Positions 9,692-19,500 of a stretch of DNA of 64,000 nucleotides are shown in pieces. Position numbers and translations under genes: made by a program. This stretch comes from DASZFV01 sp035549075. GTDB lineage: Bacteria; Myxococcota_A; Polyangia; Fen-1088. Location of the stretch: NCBI GenBank assembly GCA_035549075.1, contig DASZRT010000136.1:37211-101210 (forward strand), read 5' to 3'. A model generated the notes under the pieces. That model was not told the origin of the DNA. It did not search any database and saw nothing but the letters and a program-made list of their open reading frames with translations. How positions within the stretch are numbered: the first letter of the stretch is position 1; each line of letters opens with the position of its first letter.

Positions 9692-10815
9692 ACGCGTCAC
9701 GATCACTGTTGCTCGCTGCGGCGCTCGCCGCCGCGTCCGCTTGCTCGAAGAGCCACGGCGAAGAGCCGGCCGAGAAGGCGGGCGGCGAGGGCACGAAGGA
9801 CTTCGTTCGCCTCGACCCGGGCAGCGCGCCGCACGACTTCGTCAAGGTCGAGCCCGTCGTCGAGTCGGCGGCGGCGACGTCGGTCTCGCTCCCGGGCCGC
9901 GTGGGCTTCGACGAGGACCACACGCAGCGCGTGGCCTCGCCCATCGACGGGCGCGCGACGGGCATCCCCGCGAAGCTCGGCGACAAGGTGCGCGCGGGTC
10001 AGCCGCTCGTCGAGCTGTCGTCGCCCAACGTCGGCCAGCTGCAGGCCGACCTGCAGAAGGCCGCGTCGGATCTCGCCGTCGCCGACAAGGCCGTCGAGCG
10101 CGCGCACAAGCTGCAGGCCGAGGGCGCGATCGCCGACAAGGAGGTCACGCAGGCCGAGAGCGACCAGAAGAAGGCGCGCTCGGACCAGGCGCGCGCGGCC
10201 GCGCAGCTGAAGTCGCTCGGCGTCTCGGCGTCGGATCCGGCCGTCAACGTCGCGCTGCGCGCGCAGATCCCCGGCGTCGTCGTCGAGCGCAACGTGCTCG
10301 TGGGCCAGGAGGTCCGCGCCGATCAGGCGTCGCCGCTCATCACGATCAGCAACCTCGACACCGTGTGGGTGCAGGCCGACGCCTACGAGCAGGACTTGTC
10401 GCTCGTCGCCGAGGGCGACATGGTCACGATTCGCGTGCCGGCGTACCCGGGCGAGACGTTCACGGGCAAGGTCGGTCACGTCGGCGACGTCGTCGATCCG
10501 GGCACGCGCACCGTGAAGGTCCGCTGCGTCGTCGACAACAAGGCGCACAAGCTCAAGCCCGAGATGTTCGCCAAGGTCGACGTGCAGAACGCCGGCGGCC
10601 ACAAGCTCGTGATGGTGTCGGCCAAGGCCGTGCTCAGCGAGGGCGACAAGTCGATCGTCATCGTCGCGACCGAGAACGACGTCTTCCGCTCTCGCCGCGT
10701 CGAGGTCGGCCCGGAGACCGACGGCCAGGTGCGCGTGCTGTCGGGCCTGCGCCCCGGCGAGAAGATCGTCACCGATGGCGCGATCTTCATCAAGCGCGAG
10801 CTGGATTCGCAGTAG
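9688..10815 (+). CDS. czcB: Periplasmic adaptor (membrane fusion) lipoprotein, CzcB type
   Basis: This 375-aa protein starts at an ATG overlapping the czcC stop. The N-terminal segment ends in a lipobox (AAASAC), so it is probably a lipoprotein. Barrel-sandwich (lipoyl-like) halves surround an Ala-rich alpha-hairpin (about residues 110-175), followed by beta-barrel and membrane-proximal domains (VRVLSGLRPGEKIVTDGAIF at the end). It links CzcA to the outer-membrane channel. There is no His-rich metal-binding N-terminus, unlike classical CzcB. It is the last gene of the operon and ends head-on against the gene on the other strand (adjacent stop codons). Confidence 0.9.
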   Translation: MNASRSLLLAAALAAASACSKSHGEEPAEKAGGEGTKDFVRLDPGSAPHDFVKVEPVVESAAATSVSLPGRVGFDEDHTQRVASPIDGRATGIPAKLGDKVRAGQPLVELSSPNVGQLQADLQKAASDLAVADKAVERAHKLQAEGAIADKEVTQAESDQKKARSDQARAAAQLKSLGVSASDPAVNVALRAQIPGVVVERNVLVGQEVRADQASPLITISNLDTVWVQADAYEQDLSLVAEGDMVTIRVPAYPGETFTGKVGHVGDVVDPGTRTVKVRCVVDNKAHKLKPEMFAKVDVQNAGGHKLVMVSAKAVLSEGDKSIVIVATENDVFRSRRVEVGPETDGQVRVLSGLRPGEKIVTDGAIFIKRELDSQ

Positions 10816-11247
10816 CTACCGCGTCCCGTCGAACGCCACGGTCACCTGGCGCTTCGCCCCGTCGCAATCCGTCCGCGCGCCCTTCGACAACCCGGCCCGC
10901 AAGCGGATCGGCCCCGCGAACGACATCACGACCGTCCCCGCCGCCGGATCCCGCTTCGTCTCCGTCTTCGTCCAACCGGCGGCGAGCAGCGCGTTCAGCA
11001 CGCGGCCCGCGCCGCCCTCCGGGTCGGCGTCGTCCAGGCAGTACATCGCGCGCACGTCGTCGGCGTACGTCGCGGGTTCCCACGGGGCGATGATGCGGCC
11101 GCCAGGGAAGGCGGGCATCTCGGCGGCGACCTCGTCGACGAGCGCGGCGCGGCGGCCTGCGGTGTGCTTCATGGCGAGGAACGAATAACCGCCGAGCCCG
11201 ACGGAGATGACGAGCGTGGCGACGACGACGGCGCGACCGGCAGACAC
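10816..11247 (-). CDS. Small membrane-anchored protein of unknown function
   Basis: This 143-aa protein has one N-terminal membrane segment (VVVATLVISVGLGGYSFLAM, about residues 7-26) and a soluble remainder with two Cys (in MYCLDD and RTDCDG) and a region GGRIIAPWEPATYADDVRAMYC. It starts 9 bases after the recD stop, so it is the last gene of the matB-recC-recB-recD operon. The soluble part probably faces the periplasm. I do not recognise the family. Codon use matches its neighbours. Confidence 0.7.
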   Translation of the reverse strand: MSAGRAVVVATLVISVGLGGYSFLAMKHTAGRRAALVDEVAAEMPAFPGGRIIAPWEPATYADDVRAMYCLDDADPEGGAGRVLNALLAAGWTKTETKRDPAAGTVVMSFAGPIRLRAGLSKGARTDCDGAKRQVTVAFDGTR

Positions 11248-11256
11248 GCGCGGAGA

Positions 11257-13158
11257 CTACAGCAATCCGCCCGAAGCGCGAGCGACGCGCGCCGCGAGGC
11301 CCGAGGCGCGTTCGAGCGGCCGCGCGATCGCGAGGGCGAGGAGCTCGGGGCGTCCCACGACGACGGCCGAGAGGCGCGCGCGCGTGAGCGCGGTGTAGAC
11401 GAGCTCGCGGCTCAGCAACGGCAGGTCGTGCTCGGGCAGCACGAGCGCGACGTGGTCGACCTCGGCGCCCTGCGCCTTGTGCACCGTGGTCGCGTAGGCG
11501 ACGCGCAGGTCTTCGCGCAGAGCCTCGAACGAAAACGCGGCGAGGCTGCCCGCGCGCGGGAAGACGACGAGCCGCCGCGCTCCGTCCGTGCCGCGCGCGC
11601 GCACGACGACGCCCTGGTCGCCGTTGAAGAGGCCGCGGTCGTAGTCGTTGCGGGTCATGAGGACGGGCGTGCCGGGTGTGGGCGCGCCTTCTTCGGGCGG
11701 CGGCTCGCCGAGGACGACGGCGGCGCGGCGCGCGAGCGCGGCGTTGAGCGCCTCGGCGCTCGTGACGGCGCCCGCGTCGCGCGTGACGGCCAAGACGCGC
11801 CGCGCGCGGTGGTGCGCGAGCAGCGCCGCGAGCGCCGCCGCGTCGTCGGCCTCGAACGTCGCGCCGTCGACGACGCGGACTTCGCGAGTCGCGAGCGCGA
11901 TCGACTCGGAAGTCGCGTAGACGCGCGCGCGGATCCACGAATCGGTGAACGCCGCGACGAGGCGGCGATCGGCGTGCGGCGGCGCGCCCGTGGGCGCGAG
12001 GCGCTCGAAGCCCGACCAGGCGAGCTCGTCGGGACGCGCGCGCGTCGGGCCGCCGAGCGCCGCCGCTTCCCCCGCGAGCACGGCGCGCGCGGCGGCGAGC
12101 ACCGACGCGCCCTCGGGCGCGCGCGGATCTTGGCGGTGGCTCGTCTCGAGCCGCACGGCGCGCGCCGACAGCTCGCGGAACACGGCGCCCGCCGCGACCG
12201 AAGGCAGCTGGTCGGCGTCGCCGAAGAGCACGAGGCGCGTGCCGGGACGAATGGCGCGCGCGAGGCGCTCCATGAGGCCGAGATCGATCATCGACGCCTC
12301 GTCGACGAGCACGGCCGCGTGGGGCAGGGGCGCGTTCTCATGGTGACGAAATTCGCCGCCACCCGCGGCGGAGCTCCCACCGCGAAAGCCGAGGAGCCGG
12401 TGCAACGTCTGGGGCTCGGGCGCGCCGCCTTCGACGCCGAGCGCCGCCAGCGACTCGGCGACGCGGTTCGCGGCGCGGCCCGTGGGCGCGGCGACGGCGA
12501 TGTCGGCGGCGCCGAGCCCGAGGCGCATCAGGGCACGGACCACACCCACGAGCAGCGCCGTCTTTCCCGTGCCCGGCCCGCCGGTGATGATCGTCAGCGG
12601 GCGCGCGAGCGCGGCGTCGAGCGCTGCGCGCTGGCCTTCGTCGAAGGCGCGTCCGGGCGGCGCCGCGATCGCCCGCGCGGCGGCGAGGTCGGCGGCCGCC
12701 ACCAGCGCGAGCGGCGTCGCGACGTGGGCGGCGAGCCGGCGTGCGAGCCGCCCTTCGAGGGTCCAGTCGCGTTCGGCGTAGAGGAAGCCATCGTCGACGA
12801 GGAACGGCTTGTAGTCGCCGGGGGCGCCCACGAGCGGCGCGAGCTCGACGGCGGGGCGAGAGAGCGTCGTCGCCAGGTGGCCCGCGGCCGCGCGCGCGCC
12901 GTCGTCGATCCCGAGGCGCGCGAGCTCGTCGCCGACGCGCGCGAGCGACAGCCGCGTCGCGCCGCGCCCGCGCGCGTCCTCGAGCGCGAGCACGACGAGC
13001 GCGAACGCCGCGCGCGCGTCCGGCGCGAGCCGCGGCGCCCACGACGCCGCCTCCTCGACGAGCGCGAGCGTCTCCTCGGAGACGTCGCCCGCGCGCGCCG
13101 TGGCGGCGACGTCGGCGGGCAGCGCGCGGCCCGGGCGCGCGACGGCGTCGGCGCTCAC
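11257..13158 (-). CDS. recD: Exodeoxyribonuclease V subunit alpha (RecD helicase)
   Basis: This 633-aa protein starts at a GTG overlapping the recB stop (GTGA). Motifs include Walker A ITGGPGTGKTALLVG, motif Ia VAAPTGRAANR, Walker B VLVDEASMIDLGLMERLARAI, motif III FGDADQLPSVAAGAVF, SHRQDPRAPEG, and motifs V/VI (ATTVHKAQGAEVDHV, ELVYTALTRAR). RecD is the 5'-3' helicase of RecBCD, which processes double-strand ends for recombination. The long open frame continuing upstream to 15450 is only a shadow of recB. Overlapping starts couple it to recB. Confidence 0.95.
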   Translation of the reverse strand: MSADAVARPGRALPADVAATARAGDVSEETLALVEEAASWAPRLAPDARAAFALVVLALEDARGRGATRLSLARVGDELARLGIDDGARAAAGHLATTLSRPAVELAPLVGAPGDYKPFLVDDGFLYAERDWTLEGRLARRLAAHVATPLALVAAADLAAARAIAAPPGRAFDEGQRAALDAALARPLTIITGGPGTGKTALLVGVVRALMRLGLGAADIAVAAPTGRAANRVAESLAALGVEGGAPEPQTLHRLLGFRGGSSAAGGGEFRHHENAPLPHAAVLVDEASMIDLGLMERLARAIRPGTRLVLFGDADQLPSVAAGAVFRELSARAVRLETSHRQDPRAPEGASVLAAARAVLAGEAAALGGPTRARPDELAWSGFERLAPTGAPPHADRRLVAAFTDSWIRARVYATSESIALATREVRVVDGATFEADDAAALAALLAHHRARRVLAVTRDAGAVTSAEALNAALARRAAVVLGEPPPEEGAPTPGTPVLMTRNDYDRGLFNGDQGVVVRARGTDGARRLVVFPRAGSLAAFSFEALREDLRVAYATTVHKAQGAEVDHVALVLPEHDLPLLSRELVYTALTRARLSAVVVGRPELLALAIARPLERASGLAARVARASGGLL

Positions 13159-16100
13159 GGCGCGCCTCCCGCGTCGTCCCGCAAGGTCGCCGCCAGCTCG
13201 TCTTCCCAGCGGCGCACGTCGTCCCAGCTCGGCCGCCCCATCTCGAGCCCCGCCGGCAGCGCGCGCAGGAACACGTAGACCGTGCCGCCGAAGCGCGCCT
13301 CGTAGTCGGCCTCGTCGGTGATGCCCAGCATCTTCACGAGCGCGATCGCGTAGAGGCGCCGTTGCAGCTCGTAGCTCGACGCCACGTAGGCGGCGATCGA
13401 GGCCTGCCCGTAGTCGGGCAGGACGTCGCTCTTCCAGTCGCCGAAGTACGTGCGCCCCTCGTGCTCGAAGATGACGTCGACGAAGCCTTTGACGAACCCG
13501 GCGTCGGCGCCGCCCGCGGCCTCGGGGAACGGAAACAGGAACTCGACCTCGCGCGCGACGCGATCGGCGCGCGCGACGCCGTCGAGCGCGCGCCCGTCGG
13601 GCAACGACAGCGGCGTCGTGAAGGCGGCGTGGACCATGCGCTCGGCGTCGGCGCGGTGGGCGGGATCTCGATCGTGCCGGCGCAGCGCCGCTTCGACGAG
13701 CGCCGCGATCTCGGGCCGCGACGCCCAGGCCGCCGGCGCGTCCCCGAAGCTCTCGATCGGCGCCGTCTCGAGCAGCGCGTGCAGGAAGATGCCCGAGAGC
13801 GCGCCGCCGGGCAGCTGGCCCGGCGCGAGGACGGGCGCGACGTCCGCCGTCTCGTCGAGGACTTCGGTCGGAGGCTCGGCGACGGCCTGCGCCTGCTTGA
13901 GGCGCGTGTACGACGTCAGCGTGATGCCGCGCAGGCGACGCCGCTTCTCGCCGAGCGCCGCGGCGTCGAAGTCGAGCGCGAGCGCCTCGGGCGCCGGCTG
14001 CCAACCCGCGACGGCCGCGGCGATGCGCGCCGGCGTCTCGTCGGGCGGCGCGGGGCAGGGGATGGTCTTGGCCCGGAAGTGTTCGACGCCGGGGCCGTGG
14101 AGCGCGCGCAGCCGCCGGTGCACGTGGCGGTAGGCGCCGTTGACGCGCCAGAAGTCTTCCTGCCCCGCGCTCTCTTCGACGTCGGGATCGCCCGCGTAGG
14201 GCAAATAGAGGTGCTCGCGCGCGCGCGTGAGGCCGACGTAGAGCAGGCGCTGATCGTCGGCGTCGCCGGAGCGCTTGATGGCCTCGACGAGCGCGGCGCG
14301 CCGCGGTCGGCCCGCGAACAGCCAGCGGCGCGCGTCGCGCTCGAAGGTCTGCACCTTCGAGCCGCGCCACGGCGAGAAGGCGCCGTAGAGGAAGACATGG
14401 TCCGCCTCGAGGCCCTTCGACTTGTGGATCGACATGATCTGCACGGCGTCTCGGTCGCCTTCGAGGCGCTGCACGTTGCCCTCCTCGGCCTCGGGGACGA
14501 CGAGGCCCTCGACGAGCGCCGTGAGGTGACGGATGAGCTCGCCCAGCGACATCGGCGTGCGCGACACGCGCGCGCGCAGCAACTCGCATAGGTGCAGCAC
14601 GTTCGTGAGGCGCCGCGCGCTGCCGCCCGCGAGCAGCTCGCGCTCGACGAAGCCGCTGTCGCCGACGATGCGCTCGAACAGGCGGGTCCAGTCGCGTGCG
14701 TCGGCGAGCGCGCGCCACGCCGCGAGGCGATCCTCGAGCGGGTGGCTGGTCGGGTCGGCCGCGAGCGCCGGAAGATCGTCGAGCGAAAGGCCGAAAAACG
14801 GCGTGAGCGCGGCGCGCATTCGACGCGCCGGATCGCGCGGGTCGTCGATCGCCGCGAGCAGATCGCGCAGCTGCCGCGCCTCGTCCGTTTCGTAGAGGCG
14901 CTCTTGATCGTAGAGGACGTGAGGCAACCCGCGCGCGCGCAGCGTCGACGCGATCTGCCGGGCCTCGGCGTTCGTGCGCGTGAGGACGAAGATCTGGCGC
15001 AGCGGAACGGGGACGGTGGCGCCTCGCAACGCCTCGATCTCGTCGGCGATCGCGTTGGTGAGGGCGGGCCGCACCTCGCGCAGGCGCAGCTTCGAAGGCG
15101 CGACGCCGTCGCCCGCGGGGCGCACGGCGAGCAGCGTGATGGGCGGGCCGTCGGCGGCTGCCTCCGGCGCGCGGCCCGCGACGGCGTCGCGAAACAACGC
15201 GCGCTCGTCGAAGAACGGCTCGGCCGCGTCGTCGGCGAAGATCGCGTTCGTCGCCGCGAGCATGGGGGGCGTCGAGCGGAAGTTGCGGTCGAGCGCCAGC
15301 GTCGGCTCGGCGCCGCCCGCGATCGCGGCGCGCGCGTCGCCGTAGGCCGTGACGTCGGCGCCGCGGAACCCGTAGATCGCCTGCTTCGGATCGCCGATGA
15401 CGACCAGCGGGCTCTCGCTGCCGAGGAAGATCGTCCGGAAGATCTCCCACTGCACGCCGTCGGTGTCCTGGAACTCGTCGATGACGGCCAGGCGGTAGCG
15501 CCGCCGCAGCGACTCGGCGAGCGCCGCGCCGTCGGGCCGACGCAGCGCCTCGGCGACGAGCCTCAGCATGTCGTCGAAGTCGTAGCGACCGGCCGCGGCC
15601 TTGCGCGCCGCGAGGCGCGCGCGAACCGGGGGCAAGAACAGCTGACTCACGGCGAGCTCCAGCGGCGCCGCGGCGTCGCCAACCTCGAAGAACGCGTCCA
15701 TGATCGTCTTCGCGGGGCCGGCGGGGAGGGGGAAGCGCAGCCGCTCTTCGGCGTATGAGAAGAGGTCTTTTCTCTCGTCGACGGCCCTGTCGATCTCGAC
15801 GATCGCCGTCGGGATGTCTCCGTGCGCGGCGAAGCGACGGCCAATGGCGTGAACCTCGCGGACGCGCGGCGGGAGGTAGCGCGCGATCGTGCCGTCGGAG
15901 AGCGCCTTGATCTGCCCGGAGAACGCGTCGCCGACGTCGAGGGCGGCGAACGCCGTGAGCGCGGCGCGCAGGCGGTCCTCGTCATGGTCGGCGCCAAACG
16001 GCCGCTGCTGAACCATCGCCTGCCACAGCGTCTTTTCGAGCGACGTCGTGGTCTTGCCGGACGCGAGCCACGCATGCAGGTAGCGTTCGAGCGAGGGCGT

Positions 16101-16598
16101 CGTCGCGAGCGTCGTGCGCAGCGTCTCGCGGAACGCCTCGCCGAAGCTGCGCTGGCTGTCGACGTGCTCCTGCGCGAGCAGGCGCCCGCTCGCGAACGCC
16201 TCCTCGGTGAGGACGCGCTGGCAGAAGCCGTGGATCGTCGTGATCGTCGCGCGGTCGAAGGCGCGGCGCGCGTCGAGCAGCCGCGCGCGCGCCGTCGCGT
16301 CGAGCGTCCACACGGCGTCGGGCGCGGCGCCCGCGGGCGCGGGCTCGTCGTGGGCGAGCAGCTTGTCGACGAGCTTGCGCAGGCGGAAGACGAGCTCCGC
16401 CGTCGCCTTCTCGGTGAACGTCACGACGAGGATCTCTTCGAGGCGTGCGTCGCCGCGAATGAGGCGATCGGCGACGAGGTGCTCGAGCAGGTAGGTCTTG
16501 CCCGTGCCCGCCGACGCCTCGACGACGGCCGACGCGCCCCGCGGGAGGCCGCGCAGCGCCTCGGGGAACGCGTACGCCGGCACGCTCGACCGCGCCAT
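13155..16598 (-). CDS. recB: Exodeoxyribonuclease V subunit beta (RecB helicase-nuclease)
   Basis: This 1147-aa protein starts with MARSSVPAYAF at the ATG at 16598, which overlaps the recC stop (TGATG). The UvrD-type helicase core has Walker A VEASAGTGKTYLLEHLV, Walker B LAVIDEFQDTDGVQWEIF, GDPKQAIYGFRGADV, and motif V/VI (IMSIHKSKGLEADHV, LYVGLTRAREHLY). The C-terminal PD-(D/E)XK nuclease keeps a D-x-K pair (GDWKSD). RecB is the 3'-5' helicase and the only nuclease of RecBCD. The length matches RecB from other bacteria. An upstream extension to 16892 is noise from the recC frame. Confidence 0.95.
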   Translation of the reverse strand: MARSSVPAYAFPEALRGLPRGASAVVEASAGTGKTYLLEHLVADRLIRGDARLEEILVVTFTEKATAELVFRLRKLVDKLLAHDEPAPAGAAPDAVWTLDATARARLLDARRAFDRATITTIHGFCQRVLTEEAFASGRLLAQEHVDSQRSFGEAFRETLRTTLATTPSLERYLHAWLASGKTTTSLEKTLWQAMVQQRPFGADHDEDRLRAALTAFAALDVGDAFSGQIKALSDGTIARYLPPRVREVHAIGRRFAAHGDIPTAIVEIDRAVDERKDLFSYAEERLRFPLPAGPAKTIMDAFFEVGDAAAPLELAVSQLFLPPVRARLAARKAAAGRYDFDDMLRLVAEALRRPDGAALAESLRRRYRLAVIDEFQDTDGVQWEIFRTIFLGSESPLVVIGDPKQAIYGFRGADVTAYGDARAAIAGGAEPTLALDRNFRSTPPMLAATNAIFADDAAEPFFDERALFRDAVAGRAPEAAADGPPITLLAVRPAGDGVAPSKLRLREVRPALTNAIADEIEALRGATVPVPLRQIFVLTRTNAEARQIASTLRARGLPHVLYDQERLYETDEARQLRDLLAAIDDPRDPARRMRAALTPFFGLSLDDLPALAADPTSHPLEDRLAAWRALADARDWTRLFERIVGDSGFVERELLAGGSARRLTNVLHLCELLRARVSRTPMSLGELIRHLTALVEGLVVPEAEEGNVQRLEGDRDAVQIMSIHKSKGLEADHVFLYGAFSPWRGSKVQTFERDARRWLFAGRPRRAALVEAIKRSGDADDQRLLYVGLTRAREHLYLPYAGDPDVEESAGQEDFWRVNGAYRHVHRRLRALHGPGVEHFRAKTIPCPAPPDETPARIAAAVAGWQPAPEALALDFDAAALGEKRRRLRGITLTSYTRLKQAQAVAEPPTEVLDETADVAPVLAPGQLPGGALSGIFLHALLETAPIESFGDAPAAWASRPEIAALVEAALRRHDRDPAHRADAERMVHAAFTTPLSLPDGRALDGVARADRVAREVEFLFPFPEAAGGADAGFVKGFVDVIFEHEGRTYFGDWKSDVLPDYGQASIAAYVASSYELQRRLYAIALVKMLGITDEADYEARFGGTVYVFLRALPAGLEMGRPSWDDVRRWEDELAATLRDDAGGAP

Positions 16599-19500
16599 CA
16601 GCGCGCGCCCCCCGGGATCGACACGAGCCGCGGCGGCGCGGCCTTGCGTGGCTCGCCGCGATCCGGCGGTGCGTCCTCTTCGATCGTGTCGAAGTACAGC
16701 CCGAAGCGCTCGTCGACGAACCGGCGCGCCGTCTCTTCGTCGGGCGGCAGCGGGTACTCGGTGGCGTTCGGAACCGGCCCCCACTCCGACGTGAAGTACG
16801 TCCTCCAGTCGGCGTCGCGCAGCGTCTGGATGTAGCTCGTGAGCTCGGGACGCGGATCCTTCTTCTTGCGCCACCCGAGCACGCCCTCGCACGGGAAGAA
16901 GTACGGGTGCACGCCGCGCAGCAGCTCAGCGAGCAGCTTCGTCAGGTAGGCGCGCGCGACGTCCTGGGCCACGGCGCGCAGCCAGAACGTCTCGGGCCGA
17001 TCTTGCCCGGGGCGCAGGACGACGCCGCGTCGTCGCGGCGCGCCCGCGGGATCGATCGCCGCGAGCGCGACGTGCTCGACGAACGCTTGCAGGCGATCGC
17101 GGCCGTTGCCGTTGTCGCGTGTCGTCGACGACGACGCCATCAGCAGCGCGGGCTCGCCGCCCAGGACGCCGAGCGGGCTCGTGTCACCCGAGAGCTCGAC
17201 CTCGATCGTGTCGAGCGCGAGGCGCAGTGCCGGAAGAATCACGGGATGGTCGCGATGCTCGGGCGCTTGGCCGACGTGCACGGGCGCGGGCGCGGCATCG
17301 AGGCCGCCGAGCTTGGCGAGCGTCTCTTCCCATCCGCCGAGACACGTGAGCAGCCGCGCGCGCGAGGCCGTCTCGAAGATTCCGTGCGGCAAGGTGCCGT
17401 CGAGCCGCGCGAGCGCCGTCGCCTCGTCGAGAGCGGTGGCGAGCTCTTCGGCGGCGGCCGGGCGCGCGGCGTGGGCGAGCGCCTCGCGCAGCAGCGGGAC
17501 GGCGGCGGGCCAAGGCAGGTCGAAGTCCTCGTGCTCGCGCGTCGCGGCCGCCGCTTCGTCGTCGAGCTCGTCGGCGTAGAACGGCAGCAGCGCGCGCGCC
17601 GAGCCCTGGAGCGGGCACTGCAGGAAGCGCAGCACGTGGCGCATCGTGAGCCGGCGTGTCGAGCGCTCGGCCTGCGCGGCGGTGTTCGACGCCGAGGGCG
17701 AGGTCCACGACAGCGCCGGCCCCAGCGCCGCGAGCGCCGCCGGCGACAGCGTCTTTCGCAACACGGGCCACTCGGGCAGCGTGCGGCCGTCGGCGCGCGC
17801 TTCGAGCGTTCGCCCCAGCCGTGCCGCGCGCCGCTCGCGCGCCGCCGCCGGGATCACGGCGCACGCGGCGTCGTCCTCGTGGCGGCGCATCGGCGGCGGC
17901 GTTCGCGTCACCGCCGCGCGGCCGCCGCGCAGGTAGCCCTCGTCGAGGATCTCGAGCAGCTCGAGCGCCGTCGACGCGGGCCCGAGCGGCTCGCCGCTCA
18001 CCTCGTGACGATCGACGTACGAGACGTAGAGACGCTCGCGCGCGCACAGCAGCGCCTCGAGGAACATGTACTGGTCCTGCTCGCGCGGCGAGACGTCGCC
18101 GGGCACGCGGCGGGCCCGCGCGCCCGCGCGCAGGTCCAGCTCGCGCGTCGTCTCGCGGGCAGGGAAGCGGCCCTCGCCCATGCCCGCGAGGAACACGACC
18201 TCGAACGGCACGGCGCGCATCGGCAGGAACGTCGACACCGCGACGCCCTGGGTGAGGTAGCGCGCGCCACGCGCCGGCAGGCGGCCGAGCTCCGCCGTGA
18301 CGAGCTCGCGCACGATCCGGTAGCCGACGCGCAGCCCGGGCGGCGCCGTCGTCGCGAGGCGTTCGAGCGCCGTATACACCTTGCCGAGCGTCGCTTCTTC
18401 GTCCGGGCCCGCGAGCACGGTCGTCGCGATCTCGCGGCGAAGGTCGGCCGTCCACTCGGCGATCGTTTGCCGCGCCGCGCGCGCGCGCGCCGCGAAGGCG
18501 AGGCGGCCGCGCGCGAGCAGCACGAACCCTTGCGCGTCGACCTGCGCCTCGGGCGCGAGCTCGGCAGGCAAGTAGCGCTCACCGTCGAGGACGAACCCGT
18601 CAGAGGCGCCGCTGCGCGGGCCCGACAAGAAAGAGCCGAGCGCGATGCGACGCAGCCCCTGATCCCAGTTGAAGCGATCGCCCTCGACGTACGACCCCGC
18701 GTGGTCGCCGCGGTCGGCGCCGCGCACGATGTCCAGCTCTTCGGCGAGCGCGAGCCACGCGCGCGGATCGGCGTCGGGAAAACGTCCGGCGACGCTGGGG
18801 TGCATGAGCAGCCGCAGGAGATCGGGCCGTCCCAGCGGCGACAGCGGGAGGTCGAGCAGCAGAGACACGGCCTCGAGCGTTCGATCGCTGGCGGCGACGG
18901 GCGCGTCGACGATCGTGTGCGGCAGGTCGGAGGCCTCGCGGAACACGGCCGCGGCCAGCGGCAGGTACGCGTCGGCCGAGCCCGGCGGCACGATGACGGC
19001 GAAGTCGGTGAAGCGGCGCCCGGGGCCGGCGAGCCGCCAGATCTCGGCGGCGATCGTCTCGAGCTCCCGCCGCGCGCTGGGGCAGGGCAGGACCGTGACG
19101 CTGTCGTCGGCGAGCGCGAGGCGCGTCCTGCCGGCGCGCGCGGGCGCGCGATCGAGGACGTCTTGCTGAAGTTGCGCGAGAACCGTAGGCGTCGAGGTCG
19201 CCTCCGTCGGATCGGCGAAACGCGCGACGAAGTCGCAGTCGCTGAGCTGGTTGAGCAGCGCGATGTTCTCGCGGCCCGGGCGGCCCCACAGCGACAGGAT
19301 CGGGTTCTCGGCGACGGGCTCGCTCGCGGCTTCGACGCCAGCGTCGCCGAGCAGCGAGAGCTGAACGCCGCCGCGCCGCCGCGGGAAGCGCGCCTTGTCG
19401 GCCGAGCGGCGGCTCGCCTGCTCGAGGTCCTCCCAGTATTCGCGGCACGGGTTGAGCGCGTAAATGAAGACGTCGCCGGCGCGCCCGAGCGCCGCCAGCA

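Noticed and set aside
11257..15450. A 1397-codon frame reading as a longer RecD
   Set aside because: Only the part from 13158 is RecD; upstream is an Arg-rich shadow of RecB, and the GTG overlapping the recB stop is the proper start.
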